NCBI GenBank assembly: GCA_015069195.1
Contig: SVJA01000007.1
Coordinates: forward strand, 45,825-109,824
Direction of reading: 5' to 3'
DNA: 64,000 nucleotides
From: Oscillospiraceae bacterium
GTDB taxonomy: Bacteria > Bacillota > Clostridia > UBA1212
Below the pieces are notes generated by a model. The model searched no databases and was not told the DNA's origin. It saw only the letters and a list, made by a program, of their open reading frames with translations. The translations under genes were made by a program, and so were the position numbers. Of this stretch, positions 53,553 to 63,261 are shown in pieces. The stretch's first letter is position 1. Every line of letters starts with the position of its first letter.

Positions 53553-54776
53553 TTACGGTTTTCTGATAAATAAATTCAATACCAAAGCTACAAATGTCAA
53601 AGCAAGCAGCATTACAAATGTATATGTGTATCCGCCGGTTGCTTCCAACACCTTATTTGACGCCGTAGCCACGAATGAACCGACCATAACTGTAAATGTC
53701 ATAAGCGCCATATTGTTGGAAAAATTCTTCATGCCAAAGAATGACGAAGTAAAAGCCGCTGTAATAGTCGGGCAAGCACCGTATGACATTCCTGTAAGAC
53801 ACACACCGACAATGCACAAAGGCAAAGAATTTATACACACAGCCAAAAGAGTAACAGCCGCTGCACCGATAGTAAGAACATTAGCACACACCATTGTTTT
53901 ACGGCATCCTATCACATCAAATACTGCACCTGTAATAATACGACCAAGACCGTTACATACAGAAAGTACACCGACCAGAGTTACAGCCAAAGTTTCCGGA
54001 GCATTAACCGAAATGACCAGATCTTTAGCAAAACTGATAACGGAGTTACCTACTGCTGCTAAAAATGATATGCATATAAATGCCATCCAGAACGACAAAC
54101 GACAAAGCATCTGTTTAGATGTAAATTCCTGTTTTTCAGAGGTTTCCGTACCCACACTCCTTGAGCGTTCAGCCTTAGGGAAAACAACTTCCGAGCCGGG
54201 CTTTTTAAGTATAACGGCAGCCAACGTAAGAACAGCAAAAATAGCAACGCCCAATGCTATATACGTTGTACGCCATCCGATGCTGCTTTTAAACATAGCA
54301 TCAGCAACATTTCCCAAAACAAGCGCCGAAGCACCAAATCCCATCATCAGACAACCTGAACAGAGTCCTTTTTTGTCCGGAAACCAAGAACTTACTGTTG
54401 CAATAACTACATTATAGGAAATACCGATGCCCAATCCTGCCAGAACGCCGTATGTAACATACAACAACACCACAGAAACATTATTTAAGAGCGCCGTCAG
54501 AATAAAACCAGCAGCAGACAAAACACCTGATGAAATAATAGCAACTCTGTGACCCAAACGTTTAGATATCTGCGCTCCCAAAAGACCGCCTATACAAAAG
54601 AATGTCATTGCCAGTGTAAAATTCAAAGCAAGCGCTGACGTACCCCAACCGAATTCAGCAGACAAGGGAGACTTCAATATAGACCATGCATATAAAACGC
54701 CTGCAAACAACATAGCTATAACGCCAACCACCATATAGAACCATCGTATAGATAACTTTTGATTAACCTTATCCAT
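53553..54776 (-). CDS. OFA-type MFS transporter
   Basis: 407 residues, 12 membrane segments. Matches the oxalate/formate antiporter (OFA) group: WFYMVVGVIAMLFAGVLYAWSILK at the start, GLGIGISYNVVIATVSSWFPDKKGL between segments 4 and 5, and a second-half NGLGRIITGAVFDVIGCRK. ATG 54776 has AGGAG about eight bases upstream; the longer frame is leader. With the GH127-like gene following, the substrate could be an acid or sugar derivative, not necessarily oxalate. Confidence 0.87.
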   Translation of the reverse strand: MDKVNQKLSIRWFYMVVGVIAMLFAGVLYAWSILKSPLSAEFGWGTSALALNFTLAMTFFCIGGLLGAQISKRLGHRVAIISSGVLSAAGFILTALLNNVSVVLLYVTYGVLAGLGIGISYNVVIATVSSWFPDKKGLCSGCLMMGFGASALVLGNVADAMFKSSIGWRTTYIALGVAIFAVLTLAAVILKKPGSEVVFPKAERSRSVGTETSEKQEFTSKQMLCRLSFWMAFICISFLAAVGNSVISFAKDLVISVNAPETLAVTLVGVLSVCNGLGRIITGAVFDVIGCRKTMVCANVLTIGAAAVTLLAVCINSLPLCIVGVCLTGMSYGACPTITAAFTSSFFGMKNFSNNMALMTFTVMVGSFVATASNKVLEATGGYTYTFVMLLALTFVALVLNLFIRKP

Positions 54777-54919
54777 TATAACACTCCTATTATGTAAAAT
54801 TTCCTGTGCATAGCCTTTCGGGCAATACACACTTACAACACAGCATAATTATAACATAAATTAATGTTTTTCTGCCACCAAATAATATAAATTTTTAGCT
54901 TCTGCAAGGCAATAAACAT

Positions 54920-54953
54920 AAAACATCCCAAGTTTTTCGACTTGAGATGTTTT
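54920..54953. terminator. Hairpin after the 55031 gene
   Basis: AAACATCCCAAGT pairs with ACTTGAGATGTTT (two mismatches) around TTTTCG, with TTTTG after it on the plus strand. It is the second hairpin after the stop of the gene at 55031-55465. Confidence 0.6.
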
Positions 54954-54975
54954 TGTAATCCTTTTTCCGTGCAAA

Positions 54976-55001
54976 AAAGCCGAGTCTATCGACTCGGCTT
55001 T
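54976..55001 (-). terminator. Terminator of the 55031 gene
   Basis: AAAGCCGAGTC pairs perfectly with GACTCGGCTTT around TATC; on the minus strand TTTTTT follows. Confidence 0.85.
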
Positions 55002-55013
55002 GTGGCTCGTTGC

Positions 55014-55032
55014 ACCGAAAAAGATATCGGTT
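55014..55032 (+). repeat. 19-base repeat, copy 1
   Basis: ACCGAAAAAGATATCGGTT, identical to the inverted copy at 55647-55665. It overlaps the stop codon of the gene at 55031. Itself an imperfect palindrome (ACCGA/TCGGT). Confidence 0.6.
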
Positions 55033-55465
55033 AATCGAAGTTCTCTTGTATGTATGCTTTTAATTGTCTACAGTTCTTTATTCCGCCAAATGCAAAAACA
55101 GTGTTTTTTATCATAAGGCTACAATAATCTGGCTTTATTTCATTTTTAGATTGGTTAATAACCAAATCCGAAGCCGGTATATCATAAACACAAAATTCTT
55201 CTTTAGTAGTAAGATTCGTAATTGTTATTACAGCATCATTGAATTCCAGTTTCCAACTATGACCCTTGCTTCTTTTTTGAAAGAACACAACGGCACAAGA
55301 AATTAAAATAATGCTCTCAAAAAAAGCAAATGTCTGCCACGCAACAAGGAAACCCAAACACGCAAAAAGTGATAAAACGAAAAAAGTAATTAATAGCGCT
55401 TTGCTTGATTGAAGTCTTACATATTTTGCATCCGTTTCAGTAACGAAAGCATTAGCGTTGTTCAT
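55031..55465 (-). CDS. Two-TM protein with beta-rich domain, unknown
   Basis: 144 residues. Two membrane segments (ALLITFFVLSLFACLGFLVA and FAFFESIILISCAVVFF) followed by a beta-rich domain of about 80 residues (SWKLEFNDAVITITNLTTKEEFCVYDIPASDLVI) similar in plan to PH-like domains of YcxB/bPH2 proteins. Strong ribosome binding site (AAAGGAG). Terminated at 54976-55001. Bracketed by the 19-base inverted repeats. No function assigned. Confidence 0.7.
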   Translation of the reverse strand: MNNANAFVTETDAKYVRLQSSKALLITFFVLSLFACLGFLVAWQTFAFFESIILISCAVVFFQKRSKGHSWKLEFNDAVITITNLTTKEEFCVYDIPASDLVINQSKNEIKPDYCSLMIKNTVFAFGGIKNCRQLKAYIQENFD

Positions 55466-55610
55466 TTATAAGGCACTCCTTTGTTTCGTTTTCTAATTGT
55501 GTTATATCAAAAATCCAATCTGTTTGCAATATGTTTTAGTTCAAGTCCTCCCCAAAGGGCATTTTAGGGAAATGATATCTTTTGGATTGCACCTTGAAAA
55601 ATGGCACGAA

Positions 55611-55643
55611 AAAACCCAGAAACCGTTGTGGTTTCTGGGTTTT
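55611..55643 (-). terminator. Terminator of the initiator tRNA
   Basis: AAAACCCAGAAACC pairs perfectly with GGTTTCTGGGTTTT around GTTGT; TT follows on the minus strand. Confidence 0.9.
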
Positions 55644-55646
55644 CCG

Positions 55647-55665
55647 AACCGATATCTTTTTCGGT
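55647..55665 (-). repeat. 19-base repeat, copy 2 (inverted)
   Basis: The reverse complement of 55014-55032, between the tRNA and its terminator. Confidence 0.6.
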
Positions 55666-55674
55666 TCGCATTGT

Positions 55675-55750
<76 letters not shown>

Positions 55751-55914
55751 ATATGTTTCTTGCGAACAGATACTATTATACACATTTAAAAGAATAATGC
55801 AATACCTAAAATCAAGAAATCATACAAAAACGCAAACAAATTAAATCTTGCACATTTCTATTATATTTCAAAAGAATAAAAATATGAAAAATCATTAATA
55901 TTTTCAAAAAACAC

Positions 55915-55944
55915 TTGAAATATCTTCATATGCAGAACTATATT
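55915..55944 (+). promoter_or_regulatory. Promoter of the lipoprotein gene
   Basis: -35 TTGAAA (55915-55920), 18-base spacer, -10 TATATT (55939-55944). Confidence 0.5.
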
Positions 55945-55977
55945 ATGTATAGACACTTCACTAAATGGGAGGTAAAT

Positions 55978-56835
55978 ATGAAAAAGATTGTTACATTAAT
56001 ATTAGTTTTAATAATGGCATTGTCTATGACTGTACTTTCAGGCTGCGGTGACGATAAATCTACCGAATCAAAAAAGCCTGCACCGACAGTAGAACCTTCG
56101 AGTTCAGCAACGGTGTCTGCAACGACAGAATCTGCTACACAGAAACCTGCCACAACAACATCTGCTGAAACAACCGCTACAACAAATGTACCAGCCACAA
56201 CAGCACCTGTTATGACAACGGCAACTGAAAATCCGAGTCCATCAGCGACACAAAAGCCAAGTACGCCTAAACCCACAGCTACAACAGTTGTAAAAACTGA
56301 TGCGGAGCTCATAATAGGAAAATGGGAAACTATTATAGATTTCGGTTTAGCCACAAAAAAAATTTATGAATCTAATCCTCAGACAATGGCTTATGCCGAA
56401 TTTGTTGACAGTTTGATGTTAAAAAATTACTACGAATTCAATCCGGACGGTTCTTATACGGACTATTTTGAAGATGATTATAAATCCAAATTAGAAGTCT
56501 TTTATGCAAACATTTACAAAAAAATATTAGTAGCCGACGCAGAAGCTAATAATATATCGGTTGAGCAAGCGCTTTCGCTAAGAGGATATACGAAAATGGA
56601 AAACTATATTGCAGATCTGCTTGTAGCAGCCGACATAGAAAACAACTTTCCTAAAATGACACAAGGCACATACACCATTGCTAATAAAAAATTAACTTGT
56701 TCATACGAGTTTTGCGGAGAAAAAATCACAGAAACACTGTCTTATACGCTTACATCATCAAAACTTACAGTTACTGACATAGATAGTGACGTGTCCGATG
56801 TTGTTGATTCTATAATATATAACAAAATATCATAG
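55978..56835 (+). CDS. Secreted lipoprotein with Thr/Pro-rich linker
   Basis: 285 residues. Lipoprotein signal MKKIVTLILVLIMALSMTVL with lipobox LSGC, then about 85 residues rich in Thr, Ala, Pro and Ser (TTTSAETTATT, KPSTPKPTATT), a cell-wall-spanning type linker. The C-terminal domain (about 105-285) has IIGKWETIIDFGL and later GTYTIANKKLTCSYEF, a lipocalin-like or DUF-type beta fold of the kind 'IxGxWxx...' common in Clostridia surface proteins. GGGAGG is five bases before the ATG. Function unknown. Confidence 0.82.
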   Translation: MKKIVTLILVLIMALSMTVLSGCGDDKSTESKKPAPTVEPSSSATVSATTESATQKPATTTSAETTATTNVPATTAPVMTTATENPSPSATQKPSTPKPTATTVVKTDAELIIGKWETIIDFGLATKKIYESNPQTMAYAEFVDSLMLKNYYEFNPDGSYTDYFEDDYKSKLEVFYANIYKKILVADAEANNISVEQALSLRGYTKMENYIADLLVAADIENNFPKMTQGTYTIANKKLTCSYEFCGEKITETLSYTLTSSKLTVTDIDSDVSDVVDSIIYNKIS

Positions 56836-56848
56836 CGCAAAACTTTTT

Positions 56849-56873
56849 AACTGTAAGGGGTTACTTCACAGTT
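56849..56873 (+). terminator. Terminator of the lipoprotein gene
   Basis: AACTGTAAG pairs with CTTCACAGTT (one bulge), then TGTTTTA. 13 bases after the stop. Confidence 0.65.
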
Positions 56874-56898
56874 TGTTTTAAGGGGATTGAACGGTTCT

Positions 56899-57420
56899 AT
56901 GCACATTTTCAAACATTTTCACACAATTACAAAACACAGACACTTGGTTATGCTTCATTGTTTCAAGGCAGGTATTTTCAAAAGAGGCCTTTTACATGAC
57001 CTTTCCAAATACAGTCCGGCTGAGTTTTGCGCAGGTGCCAAGTATTATCAAGGCACGAGAAGCCCGAATGCCAAAGAGAGGGAACTCTACGGATACTCTA
57101 CCGCGTGGATGCATCACAAGGGACGCAACCGTCACCATTTTGAGTATTGGAACGATTATAACCCGAAGACGCGCCGTACACAGCCTGTTGAAATGCCTCT
57201 TGAATTTTTGAAAGAAATGATTTGCGATCGGATTGCCGCAAGCAAAGTTTACAAAGGAAAGAAATATAAGGACAGTGATGCTCTTGATTATTATAACGGC
57301 GAGAAGCACAGATTGCACGAAATCCACCCAAAAACAGCGGAGATGACAGAATACATACTCACGATGCTTGCCGAAAAGGGCGAAAAAGAAACATTTAAAT
57401 ACTTGAGAAGTTTAAAATAA
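56899..57420 (+). CDS. DUF5662 protein (HD-like)
   Basis: 173 residues. His-rich N-terminus (HIFKHFHTITKHRHLVMLHCF) followed by RGLLHDLSKYSPAEF, the HD-type metal motif of DUF5662 proteins, then AWMHHKGRNRHHFEYWND and the conserved ICDRIAASKVYKGKKY. A metal-dependent phosphohydrolase activity is suggested by the HD motif, but no substrate is known. ATG 56899 chosen; an in-frame TTG at 56887 abuts the AAGGGG. Convergent with the EamA gene. Confidence 0.85.
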   Translation: MHIFKHFHTITKHRHLVMLHCFKAGIFKRGLLHDLSKYSPAEFCAGAKYYQGTRSPNAKERELYGYSTAWMHHKGRNRHHFEYWNDYNPKTRRTQPVEMPLEFLKEMICDRIAASKVYKGKKYKDSDALDYYNGEKHRLHEIHPKTAEMTEYILTMLAEKGEKETFKYLRSLK

Positions 57421-57430
57421 TATATATATA

Positions 57431-57500
57431 AGCTGACTGACAACATAAAAATCCCTTTTAGACGCAGTCTAAACCGGGATTTTTATGTTGTCAGTCAGCT
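57431..57500. terminator. Very long perfect hairpin between convergent genes
   Basis: Arms of 25 bases (57431-57455 and 57476-57500) match perfectly; the 20-base centre holds a further TTTAGAC/GTCTAAA pair. The right arm includes the last 10 bases of the EamA coding sequence (stop at 57491). Likely a bidirectional terminator, unusually long. Confidence 0.8.
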
Positions 57501-58402
57501 TTTATCTGCGCTACCAGAACCGCAACAAATACAAAAGCACATCCGATAAGTTCTTTAGCACCTAATGAATTACCAGATATCAGCCATCCGCCGAGTGCAG
57601 CGAAAACGCTTTCGAGACTCATTGAAAGTGTGGCAACAGATGGTTCTGCATACTTCTGACCGATTATCTGAAGTGTGTACGCTACTCCGCTGGATAAAAT
57701 ACCCACATAAAGAATCTGAGGCATTGCTGATAACAGAGTCTGAAAATTCGTAGATTCAAAAGCCAATGCAGGTACAAGTGAAAGTACTCCACACACAAGA
57801 AATTGTATTGCAGAAAGTTTTATTCCGTTTACACCATCACCAAATTTTGATATTGCCATTATGTGTACAGAAAATCCTGCGGCACAAAGTATCAGCATTA
57901 TATCACCAAGGTGGAAACCACCCTGCCCGGCCCCGATACAAAGCAAATAAGTTCCGGCAATAGCTAAAACAACCGCAATCCACACAACTATTCCCGGTTT
58001 TTTTTTCATAAAGAGCGATAAAACCGGTACGATTATTATGTAAAGTGCAGTCAGAAATCCGCCCCTTGCCTCTGCGGCGACACCTTCGGGATACACTGTC
58101 AAACCGAACTGTTGGAGATTTGTGGCAACAAAAAGCAATACACCGCATATAATTCCTGCTTTGAACATTTTTTTGCAATCGGTTTTATCAGCCGGCAAGA
58201 ATTTTGTACCGTCGCCAAACTTTATTATACTACCGACTACAAACAGAAACACGGCTGCAATAAAAGCACGCATACCGTTAAATGTAAAAAGCGGTATTTT
58301 ACTGCCCGCATCGGTCTGGGCCACGAAGGCAAAACCCCATATCATTGCCGCAATGCACAGCAACAAGCTTCCTTTCAGATTGTTCTTTGCAGATTTCTCC
58401 AT
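57491..58402 (-). CDS. EamA/DMT family transporter
   Basis: 303 residues, ten membrane segments in two EamA repeats: GSLLLCIAAMIWGFAFVAQ through GTYLLCIGAG, and LGDIMLILCAAGFSVHIMAI through ELIGCAFVFVAVLVAQI. Each ends in the SLESVFAALGGWLISGNSLGAKELIG-type loop seen in the second repeat. Probably exports metabolites; substrate unknown. The ATG lies six bases beyond the SulP stop, weak ribosome binding site, so it depends on the upstream gene's transcript. Confidence 0.9.
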   Translation of the reverse strand: MEKSAKNNLKGSLLLCIAAMIWGFAFVAQTDAGSKIPLFTFNGMRAFIAAVFLFVVGSIIKFGDGTKFLPADKTDCKKMFKAGIICGVLLFVATNLQQFGLTVYPEGVAAEARGGFLTALYIIIVPVLSLFMKKKPGIVVWIAVVLAIAGTYLLCIGAGQGGFHLGDIMLILCAAGFSVHIMAISKFGDGVNGIKLSAIQFLVCGVLSLVPALAFESTNFQTLLSAMPQILYVGILSSGVAYTLQIIGQKYAEPSVATLSMSLESVFAALGGWLISGNSLGAKELIGCAFVFVAVLVAQIKAD

Positions 58403-58408
58403 CTTGGG

Positions 58409-60064
58409 TCAATCACTTTCTTTTACAATGTTCTGTGCTCGCTCTATTGCCGAATCTATATCAGAAGTAAAGTTATCCTCTCCGACTCTCGCGAAGAAAC
58501 CGTCCTTTTTCATAACTTTTAATGGTTGCTCGTTCACATGAGACATAATAATTTTTATTGAGCGTTTCTCGGCTCTGTCCCAAAGGCCGTTCATTGTACG
58601 CATTGCACTAGCGTCGATTGACGGAACGCCGTTCATTCGGATTATTATTACTTTTGCTTTGTCTGCAAAACTTATTGTTGCAATTTTGTCAGAGGCAGCA
58701 AAGAAAAGCGGTCCGCTTATTTCGAATACTCTTATTGACTCGGGAAGTTCATTAATTTTCTTTGAATCGTCATCGCTTACGGAATCATCATTAACGTCAT
58801 TACCTTTTACATCTGTAACAGTTGCCATCCGGTACATAAGAAGGATTGCAGAGGCAACAATACCGACTTCGATTGCCACGACAAGGTCAAATACTACTGT
58901 CAGAACAAATGTCATCACAGCTATCAGCACATCGCTTTTAGGGGACGTTTTTATAAGTTTAATAAATGATTTCCAACCGCACATATTCCAAGCTACAACT
59001 AAGAGTACCGCCGCGAGTGTTGTCATAGGTATGAGTGACACAAGGGGCATAAGAAGCAACGTTATCAGAAGAAGTGTTATGCTGTGAACTATTCCTGCGA
59101 TAGGTGTACGGCCGCCGTTTGCTACATTTGCGGCAGTTCTTGCGATTGCACCGGTCGCCGGAATTCCGCCAAAAAGGCCTGAAAAAATATTACCTAGGCC
59201 TTGACCTATAAGTTCTGCGTTCGGATTGTGTTTGTCATTGACCATCGAATCAGACACGACACACGAAAGAAGTGATTCGATTGCTGCAAGTATTGCTATT
59301 GTAAAGGCAGGAGATATCAAATCTTTTACTGTTTTCAAATCAACCTTCGGAATTGAAAGTTTAGGAAGCGACGATGAAAGTTCGCCGAAAACACTTCCGA
59401 TTGTCGGCACTGCATCAAGTTTGAATCCCCACACTACAAGTGTTGTAACTATAATTGCTATGATGGACGCAGGAATTGTTTTGTTTATTTTAGGAAAAAC
59501 TATGAGTATCACAAGAGCCAATGCACCGATACCGAGTGCCCAAAAATTCACGGTATCTATATTTTTTGCATAGGCTACAATTTTCGGGATAAACTCTGAC
59601 GGTACGGAGTCAATTTTCAGACCAAAGAAATCTTTTAACTGACCGACCAGTAATGTAACACCGATACCGCACGTAAAGCCTGCAGTTATTGTATGAGGAA
59701 TGTATTTTATGAGCGAACCGAGTTTGAATACACCCATAAGTACAAGAAATATTCCGGCAAGAATTGTCGCTAATATGAGTCCGGACAATCCATTGTCCGC
59801 AACAATGCCCGCTACTATTACAACAAACGCCGCTGTCGGACCGCCTATCTGCACACGGCTGCCTCCTGCAAAAGATATGAAGAAACCAGCAATCACGGCA
59901 GTGAAAAGTCCGACTTCAGGACTCACACCCGATGCGATGGCAAGTGCAATGGATAACGGCAATGCGATTATCGCTACGATTATTCCGGCAACAAGGTCTT
60001 TTACAAATTGCGCCTTAGTATAACCTTTCATACATTCAAACAGTTTAGGTTTCAAATATTTCAT
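58409..60064 (-). CDS. SulP-family anion transporter with STAS domain
   Basis: 551 residues. N-terminal transporter domain (AQFVKDLVAGIIVAIIALPLSIALAIASGV, PEVGLFTAVIAGFF) with the family signature around VQIGGPTAAFVVIV; C-terminal STAS domain (about 430-551) with RVFEISGPLFFAASDKI and IIRMNGVPSIDASAMRTM. Transports sulfate, bicarbonate or another anion, likely with H+ or Na+. ATG 60064 has AGGAG seven bases upstream. Followed by the EamA gene in one unit, divergent from pflB. Confidence 0.93.
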   Translation of the reverse strand: MKYLKPKLFECMKGYTKAQFVKDLVAGIIVAIIALPLSIALAIASGVSPEVGLFTAVIAGFFISFAGGSRVQIGGPTAAFVVIVAGIVADNGLSGLILATILAGIFLVLMGVFKLGSLIKYIPHTITAGFTCGIGVTLLVGQLKDFFGLKIDSVPSEFIPKIVAYAKNIDTVNFWALGIGALALVILIVFPKINKTIPASIIAIIVTTLVVWGFKLDAVPTIGSVFGELSSSLPKLSIPKVDLKTVKDLISPAFTIAILAAIESLLSCVVSDSMVNDKHNPNAELIGQGLGNIFSGLFGGIPATGAIARTAANVANGGRTPIAGIVHSITLLLITLLLMPLVSLIPMTTLAAVLLVVAWNMCGWKSFIKLIKTSPKSDVLIAVMTFVLTVVFDLVVAIEVGIVASAILLMYRMATVTDVKGNDVNDDSVSDDDSKKINELPESIRVFEISGPLFFAASDKIATISFADKAKVIIIRMNGVPSIDASAMRTMNGLWDRAEKRSIKIIMSHVNEQPLKVMKKDGFFARVGEDNFTSDIDSAIERAQNIVKESD

Positions 60065-60200
60065 AATGTGCTCCTGAAAATGCTCTGTTTTAATAATAAA
60101 ACCCCGTTGCTTTTGCAAGGGGTAAAATACGTTTGCGATTTTAACACATCTATAATGTTAAAACAAGTTTAAAAATGTAAAAAACCGGGCAAAATACACA

Positions 60201-60229
60201 TTGACAGCCACACACTATATTGTTATACT
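60201..60229 (+). promoter_or_regulatory. Promoter of pflB-pflA
   Basis: -35 TTGACA (60201-60206, consensus), 17-base spacer, -10 TATACT (60224-60229). Leader of about 40 bases. Confidence 0.8.
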
Positions 60230-60277
60230 TTAATGTACTCAGCACAACATTTAGTTTTACAGAAAGGAATGAGCCAT

Positions 60278-62494
60278 ATGAAAGAATTTAAAAAAGGTGC
60301 ATGGTGCGATTCTATAAATGTTTCCGACTTTATTCGCCTTAATTATACACAGTATAACGGCGGTGCAGAGTTTCTCAGCGGTCCTACACAGCGTACGGAA
60401 CGTGTTAATAAACGAGTTAATGAGCTTTTGGTTGCCGAAAACGAAAAAGGCGGTGTCCTTGACGTTGACAACGAAAATGTTTTGTCCATACTCTCTCACG
60501 AGCCCGGTTATGTGAGCCGTGAGGATGATATCATCGTAGGACTCCAGACAGACAGCCCTCTCAAAAGAGGTGTCAGTCCGTTCTCAGGTTTTCGTAATGC
60601 AGTTGCTGCGTGTGAAGCATACGGCTACAAACTCGGTGATGAGATAGTAAAAGAATTTAAGTACCGCACAACACACAACACAGGTGTTTTCCGTGTATAC
60701 AATGATACTATGAAAAAAGCACGTCACGCAGGTATCCTCACAGGACTTCCGGATGCTTATGCCAGAGGACGTATCATAGGTGACTACCGCCGTGTAGCAC
60801 TCTACGGTATGGACAGGCTTATTGCCGAAAAGAAAGCTGACAAGGCAATGCTCGGCGAGCGCGATATGAGTGAAGAAAATATCCATTTGATGGAGGATGT
60901 CGCAAGACAGCTTGAGTTTATGGCAGAGCTCAAGATTCTCGCTTCACAGTATGGTTTTGACATTTCAAGGCCTGCAGAAAACGCAAGAGAGGCTGTTCAG
61001 TGGCTCTACTTCGGCTACCTCGGTGCCGTAAAGGAGCAAAATGGTGCGGCAAACAGTATCGGCAGAATTTCAGCTTTTCTTGACATATATATCGAAAGAG
61101 ATATTGAAAACGGTATTCTCACCGAATCAGGTGCACAGGAGCTTATCGACGACCTCGTAATAAAACTCAGACTTGTACGTCATCTCCGTACACCTGAGTA
61201 TAACGAGCTTTTCGCAGGCGATCCGGTATGGGTTACTGTATCACTTGCAGGTGTTACTGAAGACGGCAGATCTATGGTCACCAAAAATGACTTCAGATTC
61301 TTACAGACACTTTACAATCTCGGATCATCCGCAGAGCCGAATATCACAGTCCTTTGGGCACAAACACTTCCTCAGGGCTTCAAAGACTTCTGTGCAAAGG
61401 TATCCATCGACACAGACTCTATACAGTATGAGAATGATGACCTTATGAGAAAGTCATACGGCGATGACTATGCTATCGCTTGTTGCGTGTCTGCTATGAA
61501 GGTCGGAAAGCAGATGCAGTTCTTCGGTGCTCGTTGTAATATGGCAAAAGTTCTCCTTATGGCATTAAACGGCGGCCGTGACGAAATCGGCGGCACACAG
61601 ATTGCTCCCGAAGGTAAGAGTTTTGAAGAAAAGCCGCTCGATTATGATGAAGTTATCGAAGCATACAAATACTACTTATCTTGGATGGCAAAACTTTATG
61701 TAAATACGATGAATGTCATTCACTTTATGCACGACAAATACGCTTACGAAAGACTTATGATGAGTCTCCACGATACAGAGGTTGAAAGACTTATGGCTTT
61801 CGGTATAAGCGGTATGAGCGTTGCAACAGACAGTTTGTCCGCTATAAAGTATGCGAAAGTTACTCCTATAAAGGATGAAAGAGGTATAATCGTAGACTTC
61901 AAAGTTGAGGGTGACTTCCCGAAATACGGAAACGACGATGACAGGGTTGACGAAATCGGTGCAAACCTTGTTAAATTCTTCTACGAAGAACTTTGCAAGA
62001 CTCCAACCTACCGTGGTGCTATCCACACACTTTCTATCCTTACAATCACCTCAAACGTAATGTACGGAAAGAAAACAGGGGCTACACCTGACGGAAGAAA
62101 AGCAGGCGAAGCATTTGCCCCAGGTGCAAACCCGATGCACGGAAGAGATGCGGAAGGTGCTCTTGCGAGCCTTAACTCCGTAGCAAAGCTTGATTACGAA
62201 TGTTGCCGTGACGGTATTTCAAATACATTCTCAATCACTCCCGACGCACTCGGCGCAGACGAAGCAGACAGAATAAAGAATCTTACAACGGTTCTTGACG
62301 GGTACTTCGCACAGGAGGCACACCACCTCAATGTAAACGTACTCAACAGACAGAAACTCATTGATGCCATGAATAACCCATCACTCTACCCAAGTCTCAC
62401 AATCCGTGTCAGCGGATACGCAGTAAACTTCAACAAGCTTACGAGAGACAAACAGGAAGAAGTTATTTCAAGAACATTCCATGAGCACATGTAA
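60278..62494 (+). CDS. pflB: Pyruvate formate-lyase
   Basis: 738 residues. Glycyl-radical enzyme making acetyl-CoA and formate from pyruvate in anaerobic metabolism. Catalytic Cys pair in [13 protein letters not shown]; Gly-radical loop [14 protein letters not shown] close to the C-terminus; [18 protein letters not shown] and [11 protein letters not shown] are family typical. ATG 60278 has AGAAAGGA nine bases upstream; earlier starts in frame abut that site. Its 3' end overlaps pflA by 14 bases. Consensus promoter fits high constitutive expression. Confidence 0.97.
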   Translation: MKEFKKGAWCDSINVSDFIRLNYTQYNGGAEFLSGPTQRTERVNKRVNELLVAENEKGGVLDVDNENVLSILSHEPGYVSREDDIIVGLQTDSPLKRGVSPFSGFRNAVAACEAYGYKLGDEIVKEFKYRTTHNTGVFRVYNDTMKKARHAGILTGLPDAYARGRIIGDYRRVALYGMDRLIAEKKADKAMLGERDMSEENIHLMEDVARQLEFMAELKILASQYGFDISRPAENAREAVQWLYFGYLGAVKEQNGAANSIGRISAFLDIYIERDIENGILTESGAQELIDDLVIKLRLVRHLRTPEYNELFAGDPVWVTVSLAGVTEDGRSMVTKNDFRFLQTLYNLGSSAEPNITVLWAQTLPQGFKDFCAKVSIDTDSIQYENDDLMRKSYGDDYAIACCVSAMKVGKQMQFFGARCNMAKVLLMALNGGRDEIGGTQIAPEGKSFEEKPLDYDEVIEAYKYYLSWMAKLYVNTMNVIHFMHDKYAYERLMMSLHDTEVERLMAFGISGMSVATDSLSAIKYAKVTPIKDERGIIVDFKVEGDFPKYGNDDDRVDEIGANLVKFFYEELCKTPTYRGAIHTLSILTITSNVMYGKKTGATPDGRKAGEAFAPGANPMHGRDAEGALASLNSVAKLDYECCRDGISNTFSITPDALGADEADRIKNLTTVLDGYFAQEAHHLNVNVLNRQKLIDAMNNPSLYPSLTIRVSGYAVNFNKLTRDKQEEVISRTFHEHM

Positions 62495-63200
62495 TATTCA
62501 TTCTATAGAGAGTTTAGCAGCGCGCGACGGTGACGGAGTGCGCTGCGCTGTTTTTTTCTGCGGTTGTCCTCTTCGTTGTGTATACTGTCACAACCCCGAC
62601 ACCTGGCATCAAAGCGGCACCGAGATGACCGCAGAAAAACTTGCAAACAAACTTGTACGCTACAAACCCTATTTCAAAACCGACGGCGGAGTCACATTCT
62701 CCGGCGGCGAACCTCTTTTACACGCTTCGTACATCAACGAAGTTGCATCTATTCTCAAAGAAAAAGATGTAAACTATATGCTCGACACAAGCGGTTGTGT
62801 CGAACTCACCGACGACGTAAAAACTGCCCTGCAAAACGCCCAAGGCATATTACTCGACCTGAAATTTTATGACGCTGAAAAGTTTCAAAAATACTGCAAA
62901 GGTGATTTTGCTAAATTACAAAAATTCATTGAATATTGTAAAGAAATCGGTGTACGGATAACGCTCAGAACGGTTATCGTTCCCGGAATTAACGACTCCG
63001 AAGAGGAAATTGCAAAGTACGCAGAAGTTGCCAAATATATAAATCCCGTAAAATACGAATTGCTCCCCTTTCACACAATGGGTTTCTTTAAGTACAAAGA
63101 GCTCGGCATAGAAAACCCTCTTGAACACCTTAAGGCACTCTCTCCGGAGAGGAAGGACGAATTGCAGAAGTATTTGGATGGATTGATGGCAGGGAAATGA
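62481..63200 (+). CDS. pflA: Pyruvate formate-lyase activating enzyme
   Basis: 239 residues. Radical SAM enzyme that installs the glycyl radical on PflB. Cluster motif [18 protein letters not shown] (CxxxCxxC), [16 protein letters not shown] and [15 protein letters not shown] are clear; [15 protein letters not shown] and [16 protein letters not shown] follow. It starts inside the end of pflB, so the two are cotranslated. Confidence 0.96.
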   Translation: MSTCNIHSIESLAARDGDGVRCAVFFCGCPLRCVYCHNPDTWHQSGTEMTAEKLANKLVRYKPYFKTDGGVTFSGGEPLLHASYINEVASILKEKDVNYMLDTSGCVELTDDVKTALQNAQGILLDLKFYDAEKFQKYCKGDFAKLQKFIEYCKEIGVRITLRTVIVPGINDSEEEIAKYAEVAKYINPVKYELLPFHTMGFFKYKELGIENPLEHLKALSPERKDELQKYLDGLMAGK

Positions 63201-63261
63201 TTGTAAAGAAAATTTTGTTTTTCGATGTTATAAAGTATTCGATAAATAAGAATTTGGCGAG

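Noticed and set aside
53509..54417. 302-codon plus-strand frame
   Set aside because: Antisense to the OFA transporter, with no domain or ribosome binding site of its own.
55541..55556. tRNA-like T-arm fragment (TTCAAGTCCTCCCC)
   Set aside because: Only the T-loop-like string is present; no acceptor or anticodon arm can be folded around it.
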